Shown here: positions 38,614 to 49,785 of the stretch, piece by piece
Layout of the letters: each line of letters opens with the position of its first letter
Position numbering within the stretch: position 1 is the first letter of the stretch
NCBI GenBank assembly: GCA_030770535.1
Contig: JASVEC010000007.1
Coordinates: 1,054,001-1,118,000 of the forward strand
Reading direction: 5' to 3'
Source of the DNA: Batkoa obscura
Lineage: Eukaryota; Entomophthoromycota; Entomophthoromycetes; Entomophthorales; Batkoaceae
Length of the DNA: 64,000 nucleotides
Notes under the pieces: model-generated
What the model was told of the DNA's origin: nothing
Databases searched by the model: none
What the model saw: the letters and a program-made list of their open reading frames with translations, nothing else
Translations under genes and position numbers: made by a program

Positions 38614-39183
38614 TTATTGTAATGGGTTGGCACTGAATTTTAAAGAGTAACGTGCAAGGTCATTGACCTCAAGAAGAAATATTGGGCTTTGGCGAGGGTT
38701 ACGATATGATTGATCAAGCTGTGTATACCTATACTCATCTTGACCATAAATGTGTTCACGTTGAGGGGCAGTGTAATTTAAGTGTGTTATTGGAGATGGA
38801 GCTGGTACTCTACTTGGACTAAAGCCACCATGTGGTTGTAAAAGCATAGTTGGTGATGAGGTAGATGTGATTAACGGAGTCGATTCCATAACTATCCTTG
38901 GTCGAGTAGTAACTGAGGAGATATCTTCGGAAGTTGATTCTTCAACAGCTCTTTTCTTTTTGCGGCCTCGACATTTTGGTGGTTCTTCATATTGACATGT
39001 CAAATTACGTTTTGAGCATGCTTTACAAGAGGAGCCACCAGACACTGTTTCGCATCTTACTTTTCTTTTTCTACAATGATCGCATGCCCTGTGACCGGAA
39101 GGGGAAAGAGTAATCGCTGAGGAAGCCTCAATATCGGTACATTGCTTTTTAGTTCTTTTTGAAGTGAAGTTGGTTTTAGCCAT
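38614..39183 (-). CDS. Zn2Cys6 zinc-cluster transcription factor
   Basis: A 189-residue nuclear DNA-binding regulator. A complete binuclear zinc cluster lies at residues 34-63: Cys34, Cys37, Cys44, Cys53, Cys56 and Cys63 (spacing 2-6-8-2-6), with RKRKVRC in the DNA-contacting arm. A basic linker GRKKKR follows. The rest is Ser/Thr/Pro-rich and ends with a short hydrophobic stretch (IFLLEVNDLARYSLKF). It lacks the large fungal regulatory middle domain, so it is short for the class. It may be a naturally compact regulator, or the 3' part may lie beyond an unseen intron. Zinc-cluster factors are essentially fungal, which helps identify the organism. Confidence 0.9.
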   Translation of the reverse strand: MAKTNFTSKRTKKQCTDIEASSAITLSPSGHRACDHCRKRKVRCETVSGGSSCKACSKRNLTCQYEEPPKCRGRKKKRAVEESTSEDISSVTTRPRIVMESTPLITSTSSPTMLLQPHGGFSPSRVPAPSPITHLNYTAPQREHIYGQDEYRYTQLDQSYRNPRQSPIFLLEVNDLARYSLKFSANPLQ

Positions 39184-39241
39184 TATGTAGTATAGATTTT
39201 GTTGAAATAAATTTAAAAATCAAAATCAAAATTGATCTCTA

Positions 39242-39247
39242 TTTATA
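39242..39247 (-). promoter_or_regulatory. TATA box of zinc-cluster gene
   Basis: TATAAA on the minus strand, 59-64 bp upstream of the ATG at 39183. An inverted CCAAT box (ATTGG) lies at about 39355. Confidence 0.5.
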
Positions 39248-42200
39248 CTTTTTGAATGCCAAGCTGAGATGAAATTTTCCATTAATTTCATCATAAATTA
39301 AATTTTAAATAGCCGATAAATACCAAATTTAAATAAGAGATATGCAGTATTTTATTGGTTGAGGCTTTAAAATTATAAACGCGGGCTAAATTTTATCCAG
39401 CTTACTATCACACTATGGAAAAACAATAGGAAGGCTAAATTTCAATGAAGCTAAAATAGGGCATCTATTTTTAGTTACAATAATTTACAATCTCGATTTA
39501 TTGATATTTTTAATTGGAGGTAATAGACATTAGACCAATAGGAAGATTGTTAATCATTATATTTGTAGGCGGGCAATAAATAATTTAAAGAATAAAATCT
39601 TGGAAATTAAACATAGAATGAAAATTTAAAACAGAGGAAATAGGCGTTAATGAGAGATGAGAATTTTATTTAATATTTGATAACAATATACTATCATGTT
39701 TTGGTTTCATTGTATTTTATTAAGGCTTATAACACACATAAATTATTATAAGAACTAAGGACGATGATAACCCAATTCTCAATGGGCAAAGCATGTCGCA
39801 GCGTGTTCATTGAATTAAGCATAGATACCTAATTGGGAAATTCAAGCCTTCTTTTTAACGGAAACTAAACAATTAATTCATTAAGTTATTATTAATCAAC
39901 TATATGATAATGAAAATAGGCTAAACAGTTATTATAAATTGTATTATAAGACTATTAACCAGAATCATATTGAATTTTATTAATATAAATATATATATTA
40001 AATACATTTTATATAAATATTAGTATAAAATAGCTATTGTATATTTTGGATAGGTTTACTAATTTTACAACAATTCAATTTATTATTATGAATATTGATG
40101 GTTAAATTTAACCGGATTATAGCTTAAAGTCTACGTAGTTTGCTTATTAAAGAATAAACTTAATACTTATACTATTTGGCACTGCTTTCTATTTAGTAAA
40201 CAAATTTAAGATGTTTAATTGTTATAAATTCCTACTACTTGTTTACTATCAACTAATATCTAATGGTAAATTTCAAATTTCGGAAACCTGTTTACCCATC
40301 CATGACCGTTATTAGAGAACAAATCCATTATTTAATTACATTACTTGAAAGAAGCATCAAACATGTATACTTATTACATAGAAAATAATAAAGGACTTTA
40401 TTGTATTATTTATATGAAAACACACTAAATTCCATTGTTTTTGTACTTAGTATTTATAATAATAATTTATATTGTACAATGTTTTTCATAGAATATTAAA
40501 TAAAATCTACACTAAAATTTTCTTCCTAAAAGTGGTAGACTAGTCAGTTTAGTTTCCATTTTAATTTCGCCTTAATGCTTAGAAATCAAGGATAAAAGAA
40601 AACGACCATTAAATGAACATAAAAGCGAATATTGGAAAAGCAAGTTACCTTCGGTAAAAAAAAGGTGGTAGATTTCAAGTTTTATTTTTTATTTGTAACT
40701 CTAAAAACTACCATTTTTAAAAAATTTCATTTATTTTTTAATATTTTTATCTTAAAATGCCTATTTATTTTTTTAATTTTTGGGCAAGCATGCACTGTCA
40801 TCTGCTCAATCACTTGCTTGTTTTTAGAAATTTCGGCTCATTGTTGAATTTAGGCTTTAATTTGTTTACAAGTTGGAATTCAATGTTAGATAATGTGTAC
40901 TCATTATGCATCCATTGTTCTTGTTACTAGGTAAAATAAGATATATTTAGTATATTTAAATGCTATTATATGGTATTATGTAATTGTTTATTCAATGTTA
41001 ATTCATATTTTAATTTCATAATCTAGAATTCACCTATTTAATAAAACTCTTTGTGGTTAAAAGCGAGTTTGTAGTCAGCTTATTTTATTCAATTAGCGAG
41101 GTTTAATACAAATTATTTGAATTTAGTAAATAGATTTAAACAACTCAGCACTAAGCTAATAATAAATTCATTTATTGATTTAAATAGTTCTACTCTATAC
41201 TTCATACATTTAGCAAATATTCTTTATAGTAATAAAGCACTTGAAAGTCTATACTCTTTCAAGATTTTTAAAATAATAACTTAAATGGTTTATGCTTTTG
41301 CTTTTTTTATTAATCACGTTTATTTATTGATATCATCTGGTTTCTTCAATTTTATAATAATAATATAAAGACTCAATCATTTTTAAATTCAAAGTGACAT
41401 CGTGGATCAATTAATTTACAACTAAATTTTTACCAGCCTTGTCAAACTCTTTGTTTCACATCTTGATTTCGGCAAATATTTTGATTTTTTGCTTCATATA
41501 CCTCTTTTGTAGACTGTTTTACTCACTAGTTTGTTTAGTTCAATAATACAAACTATTTAATGATAATCAATTTTTAATAAATCGTATAAGTATTTTCGAA
41601 TATTTAGTTTTCTAAATTAGAAATTTTATTTTATTTTTATTAATTTATATTAAAATAAACTTAAAACGTTTTTCTAAAAAATTTACAAAATACAATAACA
41701 TTATGATTAATAAGTAAAGATGACAAAATGTAACAATATATCATACTCACAAAGGATAGTAAGCTATGGATAAGCTTAAATGTAATTTATATCCAAAAGT
41801 TACCTAAGAGAAATTTACATGGAATGTAGTGTTCCATTTTAAAGTTTTGTTCATTTTTAATCAGATTAACCTTTATAGAAAAATGTAAGATTGATTCTTT
41901 AGCATAAATCATGCCCATATATGGCATTTTATACAAGAAACTGGTGTTTTCCGCAAGAGATTCACAATCTTGTAGCTAAATTTCACTCTTATTTAAATGT
42001 ACTAAAACCAAAAGTTTCCATAGTAATATATATATTATAAAATTTATAAACAATTAAGACTATATGTTATAATATCAGGCAAGAAGGAAGTCTAGTTCAA
42101 CTATTACGAATTTTTTTGAAATGAATAGTTCTATCTATATGAAACAAATTCTTTGACTGATAAAGGTTCCACTCAAAGAACAGAACTAGAACATAAAGAA

Positions 42201-42483
42201 CAAATATTTTATTGCATTATTAATCGGTGAGTTAAAAATAATAAAAATATAAATTTTTTATTCATAACAATAGTAGAAATCATTAAATTTTGACTAAACT
42301 GATAGTAAATAAACTACTGTAATATATATATAAATAAGGTATATTGAATCAATTGCATTTATTAATTATATTAACTTATTTTAATAAAAAAAGATGTATT
42401 TTTACAAAATAGCAGAGTTTAAAGCCAGTGAAATTTGTAAACAAAACATCTAGCAACAAAATAATTTTTATATCAATAACAAC
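39248..42483. other. intergenic, nothing recognised
   Basis: 3.2 kb of AT-rich sequence. A 71-codon frame at 40632-40847 is dominated by Phe/Ile/Leu from T-rich DNA and is not convincing. No tRNA, repeat family or MITE seen. Confidence 0.5.
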
Positions 42484-42820
42484 ATGATCACTCATTTTAT
42501 ATAAAGTATACCATTACATTTCCCATACTCTTGTTTTAACCGCTGCTTCTGCTCATGATGACTATAACGGCGGTAATGATCCATATGTAAAATCAAAGCC
42601 AAATAAACCACATAAAAAATAACAAAATGCTAAAACAGTAACAAAGACCGTTTATCATACAAAGAATGTATTATCTTGTACTAAACCAGTTCCAACTAAG
42701 TTGGCAGATAGTCCATATGGCAAACTAAAAGATAAGCCATAAGTTAAACCAAAGAGCAAGAAGCCAAAGAAAAATAGTCATGAGAATGACTATGGAGATG
42801 ATTATGAATTTAGCTATTAA
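42484..42820 (+). pseudogene. small Lys-rich secreted-protein gene, broken (copy 1)
   Basis: One frame reads ISHTLVLTAASA, like the end of a signal peptide, then HDDYNGGNDPYVKSKP. A Lys/Pro-rich body with TVTKTVYHTKNVLSCTKPVP follows, and an acidic end NDYGDDYEFSY before TAA at 42818. The leader is out of frame with the upstream ATG and the body is interrupted more than once, so it is broken as it stands. It is related to the copy at 43540. Probably a former small secreted or wall-associated protein. Confidence 0.5.
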
Positions 42821-43346
42821 ATGAGTATTTAAAAGTAAGATGAACTCAGTGTTTTCACCTTTGATATATAGAGTCCATTTAATTTTAATTGTTTTAATTC
42901 CTTATCTAAGCTTGATTAAATTACTTGATTAAATTTTTTTATAACATTGTAATACTTTTAACTTGTAATAAATAGATTACCTTAAATCAATATATAGCTT
43001 TGAAATAAAATATATTATCATTTTACCTATTAATATTTGCTATAAATTCGTTATAAATAATAACAGCAAGCTAAAGTATCATTTCGAACCACTGATAATA
43101 ATTTATCAAGTTTTACTTAGGTCCATCTTTACATTTGAACATTATTCTAAGCTAATGGTTAATACAATATATTTATTAATAGTTGATATATAGTTTAAAA
43201 GACTATAAAGTGAAAATGGTTATTTTAGTTATTGTAATAGTAAAAGCTTTTATAAGTTAACATAGGTGCAGTTAAAATGTAAAGCAATATCAATAAATCA
43301 TCTATTATTAATAAAATTGTAGAAATTAAATATAACTAAAATTCAA
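42821..43346. other. intergenic between the two decayed copies
   Basis: AT-rich, no feature seen. Confidence 0.5.
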
Positions 43347-43449
43347 TATGTGGATTTATTTTTGTGTTTAAGAATTTTATTAACAATCTTCCCGCTCAAA
43401 TAGCGCTTAAAAGATGGAAAAAGTGATGAAGCCAAAAAACACTCCCATA
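43347..43449 (-). mobile_element. foldback MITE copy 6
   Basis: TATGTGGATTTATTTTTGTG, core CGCTCAAATAGCGCTTAAAA, end ACACTCCCATA. It sits between the two decayed secreted-protein genes. Confidence 0.88.
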
Positions 43450-43539
43450 TTTTCATAAATCTATATAATATAAGAGCATTGAAGTTTGTAATTATAATAC
43501 TTAACAAACTCAAGGAATCTTGTTTTAATGATAATAATT

Positions 43540-43990
43540 ATTACTCACTCGATATAGAGTAATTAGTATAACTTCTCCCATTCTACTTTAGCTACCACCT
43601 TTGTATAAGATAATTACAATGGCGGTAACGACTTTTGTAGACAAAATAAGTCACAAAAAGAACAATCCGACAATAGAACAGCAACTAAGATAATCTTCTA
43701 AACAAAAGCTATGTCATCTTGTGTTATTTTAACTCTAGTTCCTCATACTAAGCAATTGAAAGATGTCATTTATAGAAAGAAAAAGAGCTATGGCGGTAAA
43801 AGTAGAAGTGTAATTGAAAATGATAAACATCTATACAACCTATATCTACCATAGCTAAATTCATCTAATACATACATACCAAAGCCAAATCCATCAAAGA
43901 GCTGATATCCAACTGGTCGACTGGAGCCAGATTCAAATAATAAACCAAAAGAGAAAGGCCCAAGCCATCCATATGATCAATCAAAAGGTA
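43540..43990 (+). pseudogene. small Lys-rich secreted-protein gene, broken (copy 2)
   Basis: The start aligns with copy 1 at the DNA level: ACTCACTCGATATAGAGTA against ACTCATTTTATATAAAGTA, then CTCCCATTCTACTTTAGC and ATTACAATGGCGGTAACGAC against ACTATAACGGCGGTAATGAT. It is more decayed than copy 1 and no frame is open for long. Lys/Ser/Pro-rich segments persist to about 43990. A tandem duplicate in the same orientation, 1 kb downstream of copy 1. Confidence 0.4.
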
Positions 43991-44002
43991 TTTCATATAG
44001 TG

Positions 44003-44064
44003 AATTAAAGTAAAAATAAATTAAAGTAAAAATAAATTAAAGTAAAAATAAATAAATTAAAGTA
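44003..44064. repeat. tandem AATTAAAGTAAAAATA repeat
   Basis: About four copies of a 16-17 bp unit (AATTAAAGTAAAAATA), the last with a 4-bp expansion, directly after the second decayed secreted-protein gene. Confidence 0.8.
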
Positions 44065-44320
44065 AAAGAAGCTAGAGAAAAACCATTGATAGGGTATGTA
44101 TTAATATTAATCTATTATGAGGGGTTAAAAAGTATTCGGTGTTCTTTTTTACTTTTAACGTAGTAAAATTTATTCAATTAATATTCAACTATTCATGATT
44201 TTATTTTATAACCTATAACATTCTAATAGATTCAAATTAAATATGGTCCTAACAAAATAGATAATATAAGCTAAAAAGTAAAATGAAAGAAATATGAGTT
44301 TATTTAAACTGTACATAAGG

Positions 44321-45601
44321 TTATAAGAAAGAAAGTTGAGCATCTCCATGTTCGCTTTGAATATTAATTTCATTGCCACTATTTTGATTTTCGCCGATAT
44401 AACCAAATTTAACCTTTTCTTCATTTTTTAACATATGAATAGACTTTTCATTACTTTTATAATCTAAATTAATTGATCCTTTATTATTAGTTATAAAGAA
44501 ACTATTATCAAATAAAAAATTAAACTTCAATAAAATCTCCCCATGACTATTTTTAGTTTGATAATTTAAACCTTTATTATCTTGTTGAACATCACTAATT
44601 TCTACTTCAATATAACCATGTAAGTTCTTTAACTGAGTTTTCTTAGTTTTACTTACATTTAATTTAATAGCTCCATGTTTACAATCCACTTTAATTTCAT
44701 TTAATTTAGAATTATTTATAATTACATCGCCATGTGAATTTTCTGCCTCAATATTTGATAATGTTGTATTATAATATTCAATATTTCCATGTTGATTTTT
44801 TGTTAAAGAAGAATCTATTTTACTCTCCCTTGTTATCAAATCGCCATGGGAACCTTTACTGTTGTTGTTTTTAATTGTAACTTTATTGAAAGAAGAATCC
44901 CCATGACTAATATTCAATGTATTCGATTCAATTTGAGTATCTCTTGCTTCCAAATCTCCATGGTTAATATAAAGTTCTGCAGTTTTAATATTATTATTGA
45001 TCAATTTAACATCTCCATGACTTAAACTCAATTTCAAGTTATCTAGATTCAATTTGCCATCGAAATTTAAATTTAAAGTGGTTTGATAAATATCCATCTC
45101 TAGATAACTAAAAATATCTAAACTTTTAGGTATTTTAACTGTTAAATCCGCACGAAAACAATCATATTGATCATAGCCACTGGTATTTTCTCTTCCATCA
45201 TTTATTGTAAATTTATAAGTACTATCTTCATTGATATAATAAGCCTTTAGAGCGTTGATATCAAATCGATCTCCAGCAAACAATTTTTTATCAATAATAA
45301 TTAAATTGGAATCATGACGTTCAAACTTAATGCTACTATTCTGAACATAACCTCGTAAACTTATATCTAATGAATTATAGGTATTGGGATCAAATTGAAA
45401 CTCTTCTTTAATACTAAATGGTTTTGTTGCTATACAATCCGAAGTCTCACTCCCACCCACTATACTTAAACCGAATAAAATCACTAACACTATACTTAAT
45501 AATAGTAACAAAATCCCAACAATAATTGAAATCATTTTCCTTGATATCTTTGGTTGTGGTTTTGGCTTATCAGTTTCAAAAAAATCACTTTTGCTATTCA
45601 T
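44321..45601 (-). CDS. type II membrane protein with HGD repeats
   Basis: A 426-residue protein. A polar N-terminus (DKPKPQPKISRK) precedes one membrane segment at about residues 23-49 (IIVGILLLLLSIVLVILFGL). The remaining ~370 residues are predicted outside the cytosol. From about residue 195 a ~20-residue repeat carries a small-residue turn: SHGDVKL, NHGDLEA, SHGDSSF, SHGDLIT, QHGNIEY, SHGDVII, KHGAIKL, LHGYIEV, SHGEILL, NKGSINL, EHGDAQL. Such periodic short-strand/Gly turns suggest a beta-solenoid of the DUF4097/adhesin-like type (inference). The frame stays open to 45706, but the MNSKSDFF start is preferred because a TATA box lies at 45653-45658, inside that upstream extension. Function unknown; surface adhesion or wall contact is possible. 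Confidence 0.75.
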   Translation of the reverse strand: MNSKSDFFETDKPKPQPKISRKMISIIVGILLLLLSIVLVILFGLSIVGGSETSDCIATKPFSIKEEFQFDPNTYNSLDISLRGYVQNSSIKFERHDSNLIIIDKKLFAGDRFDINALKAYYINEDSTYKFTINDGRENTSGYDQYDCFRADLTVKIPKSLDIFSYLEMDIYQTTLNLNFDGKLNLDNLKLSLSHGDVKLINNNIKTAELYINHGDLEARDTQIESNTLNISHGDSSFNKVTIKNNNSKGSHGDLITRESKIDSSLTKNQHGNIEYYNTTLSNIEAENSHGDVIINNSKLNEIKVDCKHGAIKLNVSKTKKTQLKNLHGYIEVEISDVQQDNKGLNYQTKNSHGEILLKFNFLFDNSFFITNNKGSINLDYKSNEKSIHMLKNEEKVKFGYIGENQNSGNEINIQSEHGDAQLSFL

Positions 45602-45652
45602 TTTATTATTATTTTGAATTATCCTCATTATTTTCAAGCATTTTATTCGGTA

Positions 45653-45658
45653 TTTATA
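45653..45658 (-). promoter_or_regulatory. TATA box deciding the HGD-protein start
   Basis: TATAAA on the minus strand, 52-57 bp upstream of the MNSKSDFF start at 45601. If used, transcription starts after the first ATG of the longer frame at 45706, which rules that start out. Confidence 0.5.
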
Positions 45659-46679
45659 GTCAATTTTAACATAATGATGGTGGAGAGCGATTACCTGGAC
45701 AGCCATTGCGTTTTTAAAAATTTTATATTTATATCATCAAGAATTTATATTCTTATTATATGATTATTCACAATAGTAAGTACTTTTATTTACAATTATA
45801 GATATTTTATTTTAAAATGGTGATAAAATGCTTAAAATCATTAAAATTTGATTCATAATTATAAATTATTCATAATATATCAAATTGTTAAAGAAGTGTG
45901 GCGATTTATCTAGTAAATTATAGTATTTATAATATTAATATTAATATTAATATTGAATGTGTATTTTCATCATTTATCATTATTTAATAGTATTTTTATT
46001 TTTATAATTAGTTTGGTAATTTTATTTTTATTTTTATTACTTTTATTGTTAAAAATATCAAAAATTATAGAATTGTTATTAATGATAATCAACAAAACCT
46101 TCTTAAATGTTATAGTTTTAAAAGTTTAAGAATAGTTTGATGATAGAATTATTTTAGAGTTATTATTGAGGATGTATTTTTTTGTTTAATAATTTTACTA
46201 ACAATCTTTCCGCTCAAATAGTGCTTAAAAAATGGAAAAAGTAGAAACCAAAAAAAACATCCTCATTAAAGGAATAGCATATATTTTTATTTTTATTTTT
46301 ATTTTTAAAATAAGGTTTTGTATTAATAAAATTTTATTGAATGCTTTTAAAATATTAACAATAATATCATAATGTATGCAAAAATTGTAACATTATAAAT
46401 TATTAAATACCCCTTAAAACTATTTAAGTTTTCATAATATCCTTAGTTTATAAAAAAATAATAGGATAATTGTATGCTATATAAATAGACTACATATTAA
46501 TATAATACTTGAAATATAATAAAATAAGTATAAAGCATAATATAATTGATTGAAACTTTGAATGTAGTTGTTGATTTTATTAATAAATTCAGGTAATTAA
46601 ACTCTATTAAACTTTATATTATAAAAAACGAATACAACTAATTCATTTTAAGAAAGGAGTTTTATTATTTATTAATGAT
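45659..46679. other. intergenic with one MITE
   Basis: AT-rich, including ATTTTT runs near 46000 and 46280 flanking the MITE at 46164-46267. No gene seen. Confidence 0.55.
46164..46267 (-). mobile_element. foldback MITE copy 7
   Basis: TATTGAGGATGTATTTTTTT, core CGCTCAAATAGTGCTTAAAA, end ACATCCTCATTA. One internal short deletion relative to the other copies (GTAGAAACC against GTGATGAAGCC). Confidence 0.85.
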
Positions 46680-47843
46680 TTAACAAGATAAAAGCAATGG
46701 GTTAAACCCTTTAAAATTATGCTTTTGGTCCATAATACCAAAATTCTTTTCAATACTAGGTCCTGATTTCCAAGTGGAATCTAATGCCTCCAATAAATAA
46801 TAATCTAAATTCATTTTTTTAGCTTTACAAATAAATCCTTTTAAAAATAAGGCTTGATTCTGGATACTAGCTGGTGCGAATGTAGCTTGATTTTTATCAG
46901 GAGATCCATTAGATGGCCATCCAGTTTCTGATATAGTGACATTACGTTGATATTTATTAATCAAATTTGTAGCTTGATCTAAAACAGATTGAACTGCCTG
47001 TGTCATTACTTGGGTTATATCATTACTAGGTGTTGGATTTGGTCCAAAATATGAATATAAATTGGCAAAAACAGTATCACAAACTTTAATCAATTGATCA
47101 CACCATTTATCTCCTACTTCAACAGTACTAATTATTATATTATTTATTTTATTTTTTTGAAATTGTTGACGTACATAAATTATATTATTAACTAATTGAT
47201 TTACATTCATTCCATTAAATAACTCTTCATTGCCTACAGTTACCCCTAATATATAATTAGCATAATTTGGGTTTTTAGTTAATACATTGATGATCTCAGA
47301 ACTTCCCTGTTCAATTTTTTGTTTCCCACTTCTTATCCATATTCCCAATAATACTTTTATACTTAATCCTTTTTGAGCTATTATTTGTAATACCATTTCT
47401 ATTTGATTACAATCATTACTATATAAACGTATTTTATTTGACATTTTGTTTATTAATATTAAATCCGCTTCCATATCACTTTGAGTTTTACAATTATTAT
47501 TTGAGTTAAATGGTGAATAATTCAATCCGTTGATTACTTTATTATCTTTATAACCTGTTGTCATACTATTACTGTTATTATTACTATTATTATTACTATT
47601 ACTATAATTAGTTATGTTATTATTACTTGTGGTAGTACTACCAGTAGTATATCCGGGGGCATTAATCAAATAATTATTGTTACTATTAGTATTACTATAA
47701 TCTTTCAAATCACTATTAGAAACTAATTTTGAAGATTGGCTCATTAAATTATTACTATAAATAAAATCATTTGAATAAGGACTATATAGGCTGTTGATCT
47801 CAGTGAGATTCCAGCTTATTAATAAAGGATAGTACCATTTCAT
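46680..47843 (-). CDS. GH17 beta-1,3-glucanase/glucanosyltransferase
   Basis: A 387-residue glycoside hydrolase family 17 protein of the fungal Bgl2/Scw4-Scw11 group, which cleaves or rearranges wall beta-1,3-glucan outside the cell. The catalytic domain starts around GLNYSPF (residue ~105). It shows NKIRLYSNDC, the acid/base Glu in GVTVGNEELF (about residue 204) and the nucleophile Glu in VTISETGWPSNGS (about residue 305), ending FKGFNPLLLSC. A Ser/Asn/Thr-rich linker (residues ~20-100) precedes it, as in Scw proteins. The N-terminus (MKWYYPLLISWNL) is only a weak signal peptide, so a better start or extra exon may be missed, though the TATA box fits this ATG. Confidence 0.88.
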   Translation of the reverse strand: MKWYYPLLISWNLTEINSLYSPYSNDFIYSNNLMSQSSKLVSNSDLKDYSNTNSNNNYLINAPGYTTGSTTTSNNNITNYSNSNNNSNNNSNSMTTGYKDNKVINGLNYSPFNSNNNCKTQSDMEADLILINKMSNKIRLYSNDCNQIEMVLQIIAQKGLSIKVLLGIWIRSGKQKIEQGSSEIINVLTKNPNYANYILGVTVGNEELFNGMNVNQLVNNIIYVRQQFQKNKINNIIISTVEVGDKWCDQLIKVCDTVFANLYSYFGPNPTPSNDITQVMTQAVQSVLDQATNLINKYQRNVTISETGWPSNGSPDKNQATFAPASIQNQALFLKGFICKAKKMNLDYYLLEALDSTWKSGPSIEKNFGIMDQKHNFKGFNPLLLSC

Positions 47844-47888
47844 TTTATTAATAAAAGTTGAACAAGAGTTTAAACTGAAATATCATTC

Positions 47889-47896
47889 TATATATA
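47889..47896 (-). promoter_or_regulatory. TATA box of GH17 gene
   Basis: TATATATA, 46-53 bp upstream of the ATG at 47843. Confidence 0.5.
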
Positions 47897-49289
47897 CTTG
47901 TGTTTTTTTCTAGAAGCTAGAGCATATTATTGATCATCTATAATAGGTTAACATAATTTAAGCCATCATTACATTCAATTTTATGCTGTTTACTTTTTCC
48001 ATATGTTTGATAAGCCTAAAAGTCCTCAATTTCAATTTAAAGGCTTACTTTATTTAGTTCAAAATCTAAATTTGTCAGTCATTCAATTTTAAAGGTTTGC
48101 CAAGTCTTTAGAGTTTTAATTATTTTACTCCAGAATTATTTGTTTAAAATCCTTTTTATTTATTGTTACTCCTTAATATAATCAATGATATATTTTTAAC
48201 TAATTGATTTTTAGATATTTAATGTATTTGTTTAGTTTTCTTGTTTCGATGGCTAATATAGGCTTTTTTTAATTAATGTAGTTTATTTTCACACTCTTGA
48301 TTATATAATATTTAAACATTAGTTTTAAGTTGAGAAAATGGATAAACAATTCTCCATAGTAGTAAAGATAAAAAAAGCAGTAATAGTCATACTATATTTT
48401 AATATATAGTATACCTTTAGATACAAGGGTGTTTATAGCTTTAAGACATACCTTATAAGTTTAAACCATACAATTTAGTTTGTGTATAAATGATATTATA
48501 TATTATTAATTCTAACATCGATACCGCAACATGAATAACCATCAACTAAAATATATTTAAATGAGATAAATAACAAGTCTTACGATTTAAACTATTATTT
48601 ATTGTTCTTATATAATCAATGGATTTTATTAATATTTAAAACATCCAATGATAGCATTTACTATAATATACAGATAATAACAAATCTATACACTTTTTAA
48701 AAGAATCAAAAAAATGATATATTGTTATAAACATTATAATACTATATTATCTCAAAAATTAGACATATAAACATATATACTATCACTATCAACAATATTC
48801 TTTTTATAAGAAATATTTAGATCCTTTAACAAACAATAAAAATTGATAAATTTTCTAGCTTAGTTAAAAACTATCCCCAAACAAATAATCTGCTATAAAC
48901 GCACTGTTTTTAATATAATAACCATAAATCAATTCTACTTTATGCAGTTTCTAACCCTAAAATAAATGTTAAAATCCGAACTCTAGATAATATTAGTTCT
49001 AGAATACATAGTTTTAAGTTTACCTGTCAGGATACGTTAACTAAAACTCTTATTATTTAAGATCATTGACCTTAACCTATGTTGAAATCCACGTTATGCT
49101 TAAATTAAAAACCAGCTTTATTCTTGCTTTTTACATCCTTTCTACCTTAATAAAATACTAATCAATTTATTGTTAAAGTAAATTGTTTAGTTACATAACC
49201 ATAATTTTACTAAACTTTCAATTGAAGTTTTGATACAGTATAAATAATATTGAGAAAATAACAATATAATAAAAAATTAAATTTACAAT
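47897..49289. other. intergenic, nothing recognised
   Basis: 1.4 kb of AT-rich sequence without open frames of note, tRNA or repeats of the families seen elsewhere. Confidence 0.5.
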
Positions 49290-49333
49290 GACTAATTGGC
49301 GCAATGGTAGTACATCCAACTCCAGATCAATTT
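49290..49333 (+). pseudogene. truncated tRNA-Trp pseudogene
   Basis: GACTAATTGGCGCAATGGTAG and later ACTCCAGATCAA match the 5' two-thirds of the intact tRNA-Trp 400 bp downstream (GGCTAGCTGGCGCAATGGTAG, ACTCCAGATCTA). The D-stem and anticodon-stem partners are mutated and the T-arm is absent. The A-box region is intact but there is no B box. Confidence 0.7.
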
Positions 49334-49693
49334 TATTTAATGACAATCTATATTATTAATATTACATGAAAGTAATGAGCTGTATTATAATTAAGAAGCT
49401 ATAATGTTTATTTTTACTAAAGCTAATAAAAATTATTATTATCAAGTTAAAAAAATAAAGAACTAGTTAAAAGTAATAGTTAATGGGCTATTGAAGTATG
49501 ATGGTACATAAAACTTCATGTATTTGGTCCATCGAAACCCCTCTCTCAGTTTAACTAAACATATGATTTACACTAATTATGTGCAAAATTATACTATCAT
49601 TAATCTATATAAAACTCACATCAATAATTACAATTATAAATATAATTAATGAGTTAAAGCTATAAGAAAAAATGATTTCTAAAAAGGAAATTT
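49334..49693. other. gap between tRNA pseudogene and tRNA
   Basis: AT-rich, nothing recognised apart from the leader GATTTCTAAAAAGGAAATTT shared with the second tRNA-Trp locus. Confidence 0.5.
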
Positions 49694-49765
49694 GGCTAGC
49701 TGGCGCAATGGTAGCGCGTTGGACTCCAGATCTAGAGGTTAGAGGTTCGACTCCTCTGCTGGTCA
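49694..49765 (+). tRNA. tRNA-Trp (CCA)
   Basis: A 72-nt cloverleaf. Acceptor GGCTAGC pairs with GCTGGTC (two G-U pairs), discriminator A. D-stem GCGC/GCGC with loop AATGGTA. Anticodon stem TTGGA/TCTAG with loop CTCCAGA, anticodon CCA. T-arm AGAGG-TTCGACT-CCTCT. No intron. Identical to the tRNA at 61497-61568. Reads UGG codons. Confidence 0.92.
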
Positions 49766-49785
49766 ACTTTTTACATGTAAAAAGT
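49766..49785 (+). terminator. palindromic Pol III terminator
   Basis: ACTTTTTACATGTAAAAAGT is a perfect 20-bp palindrome starting right after the tRNA. It contains the T5 run that ends RNA polymerase III transcription, and on the other strand an equal T5 run. Confidence 0.75.

Noticed and set aside
40632-40847. 71-codon hydrophobic plus-strand frame
   Set aside because: Residues follow from T-rich DNA; no TATA, paralogue or motif supports it.
44321-45706. Longer 461-residue version of the HGD protein starting at 45706
   Set aside because: The first 35 residues look like leader sequence, and a TATA box lies inside them at the distance typical for the start at 45601.
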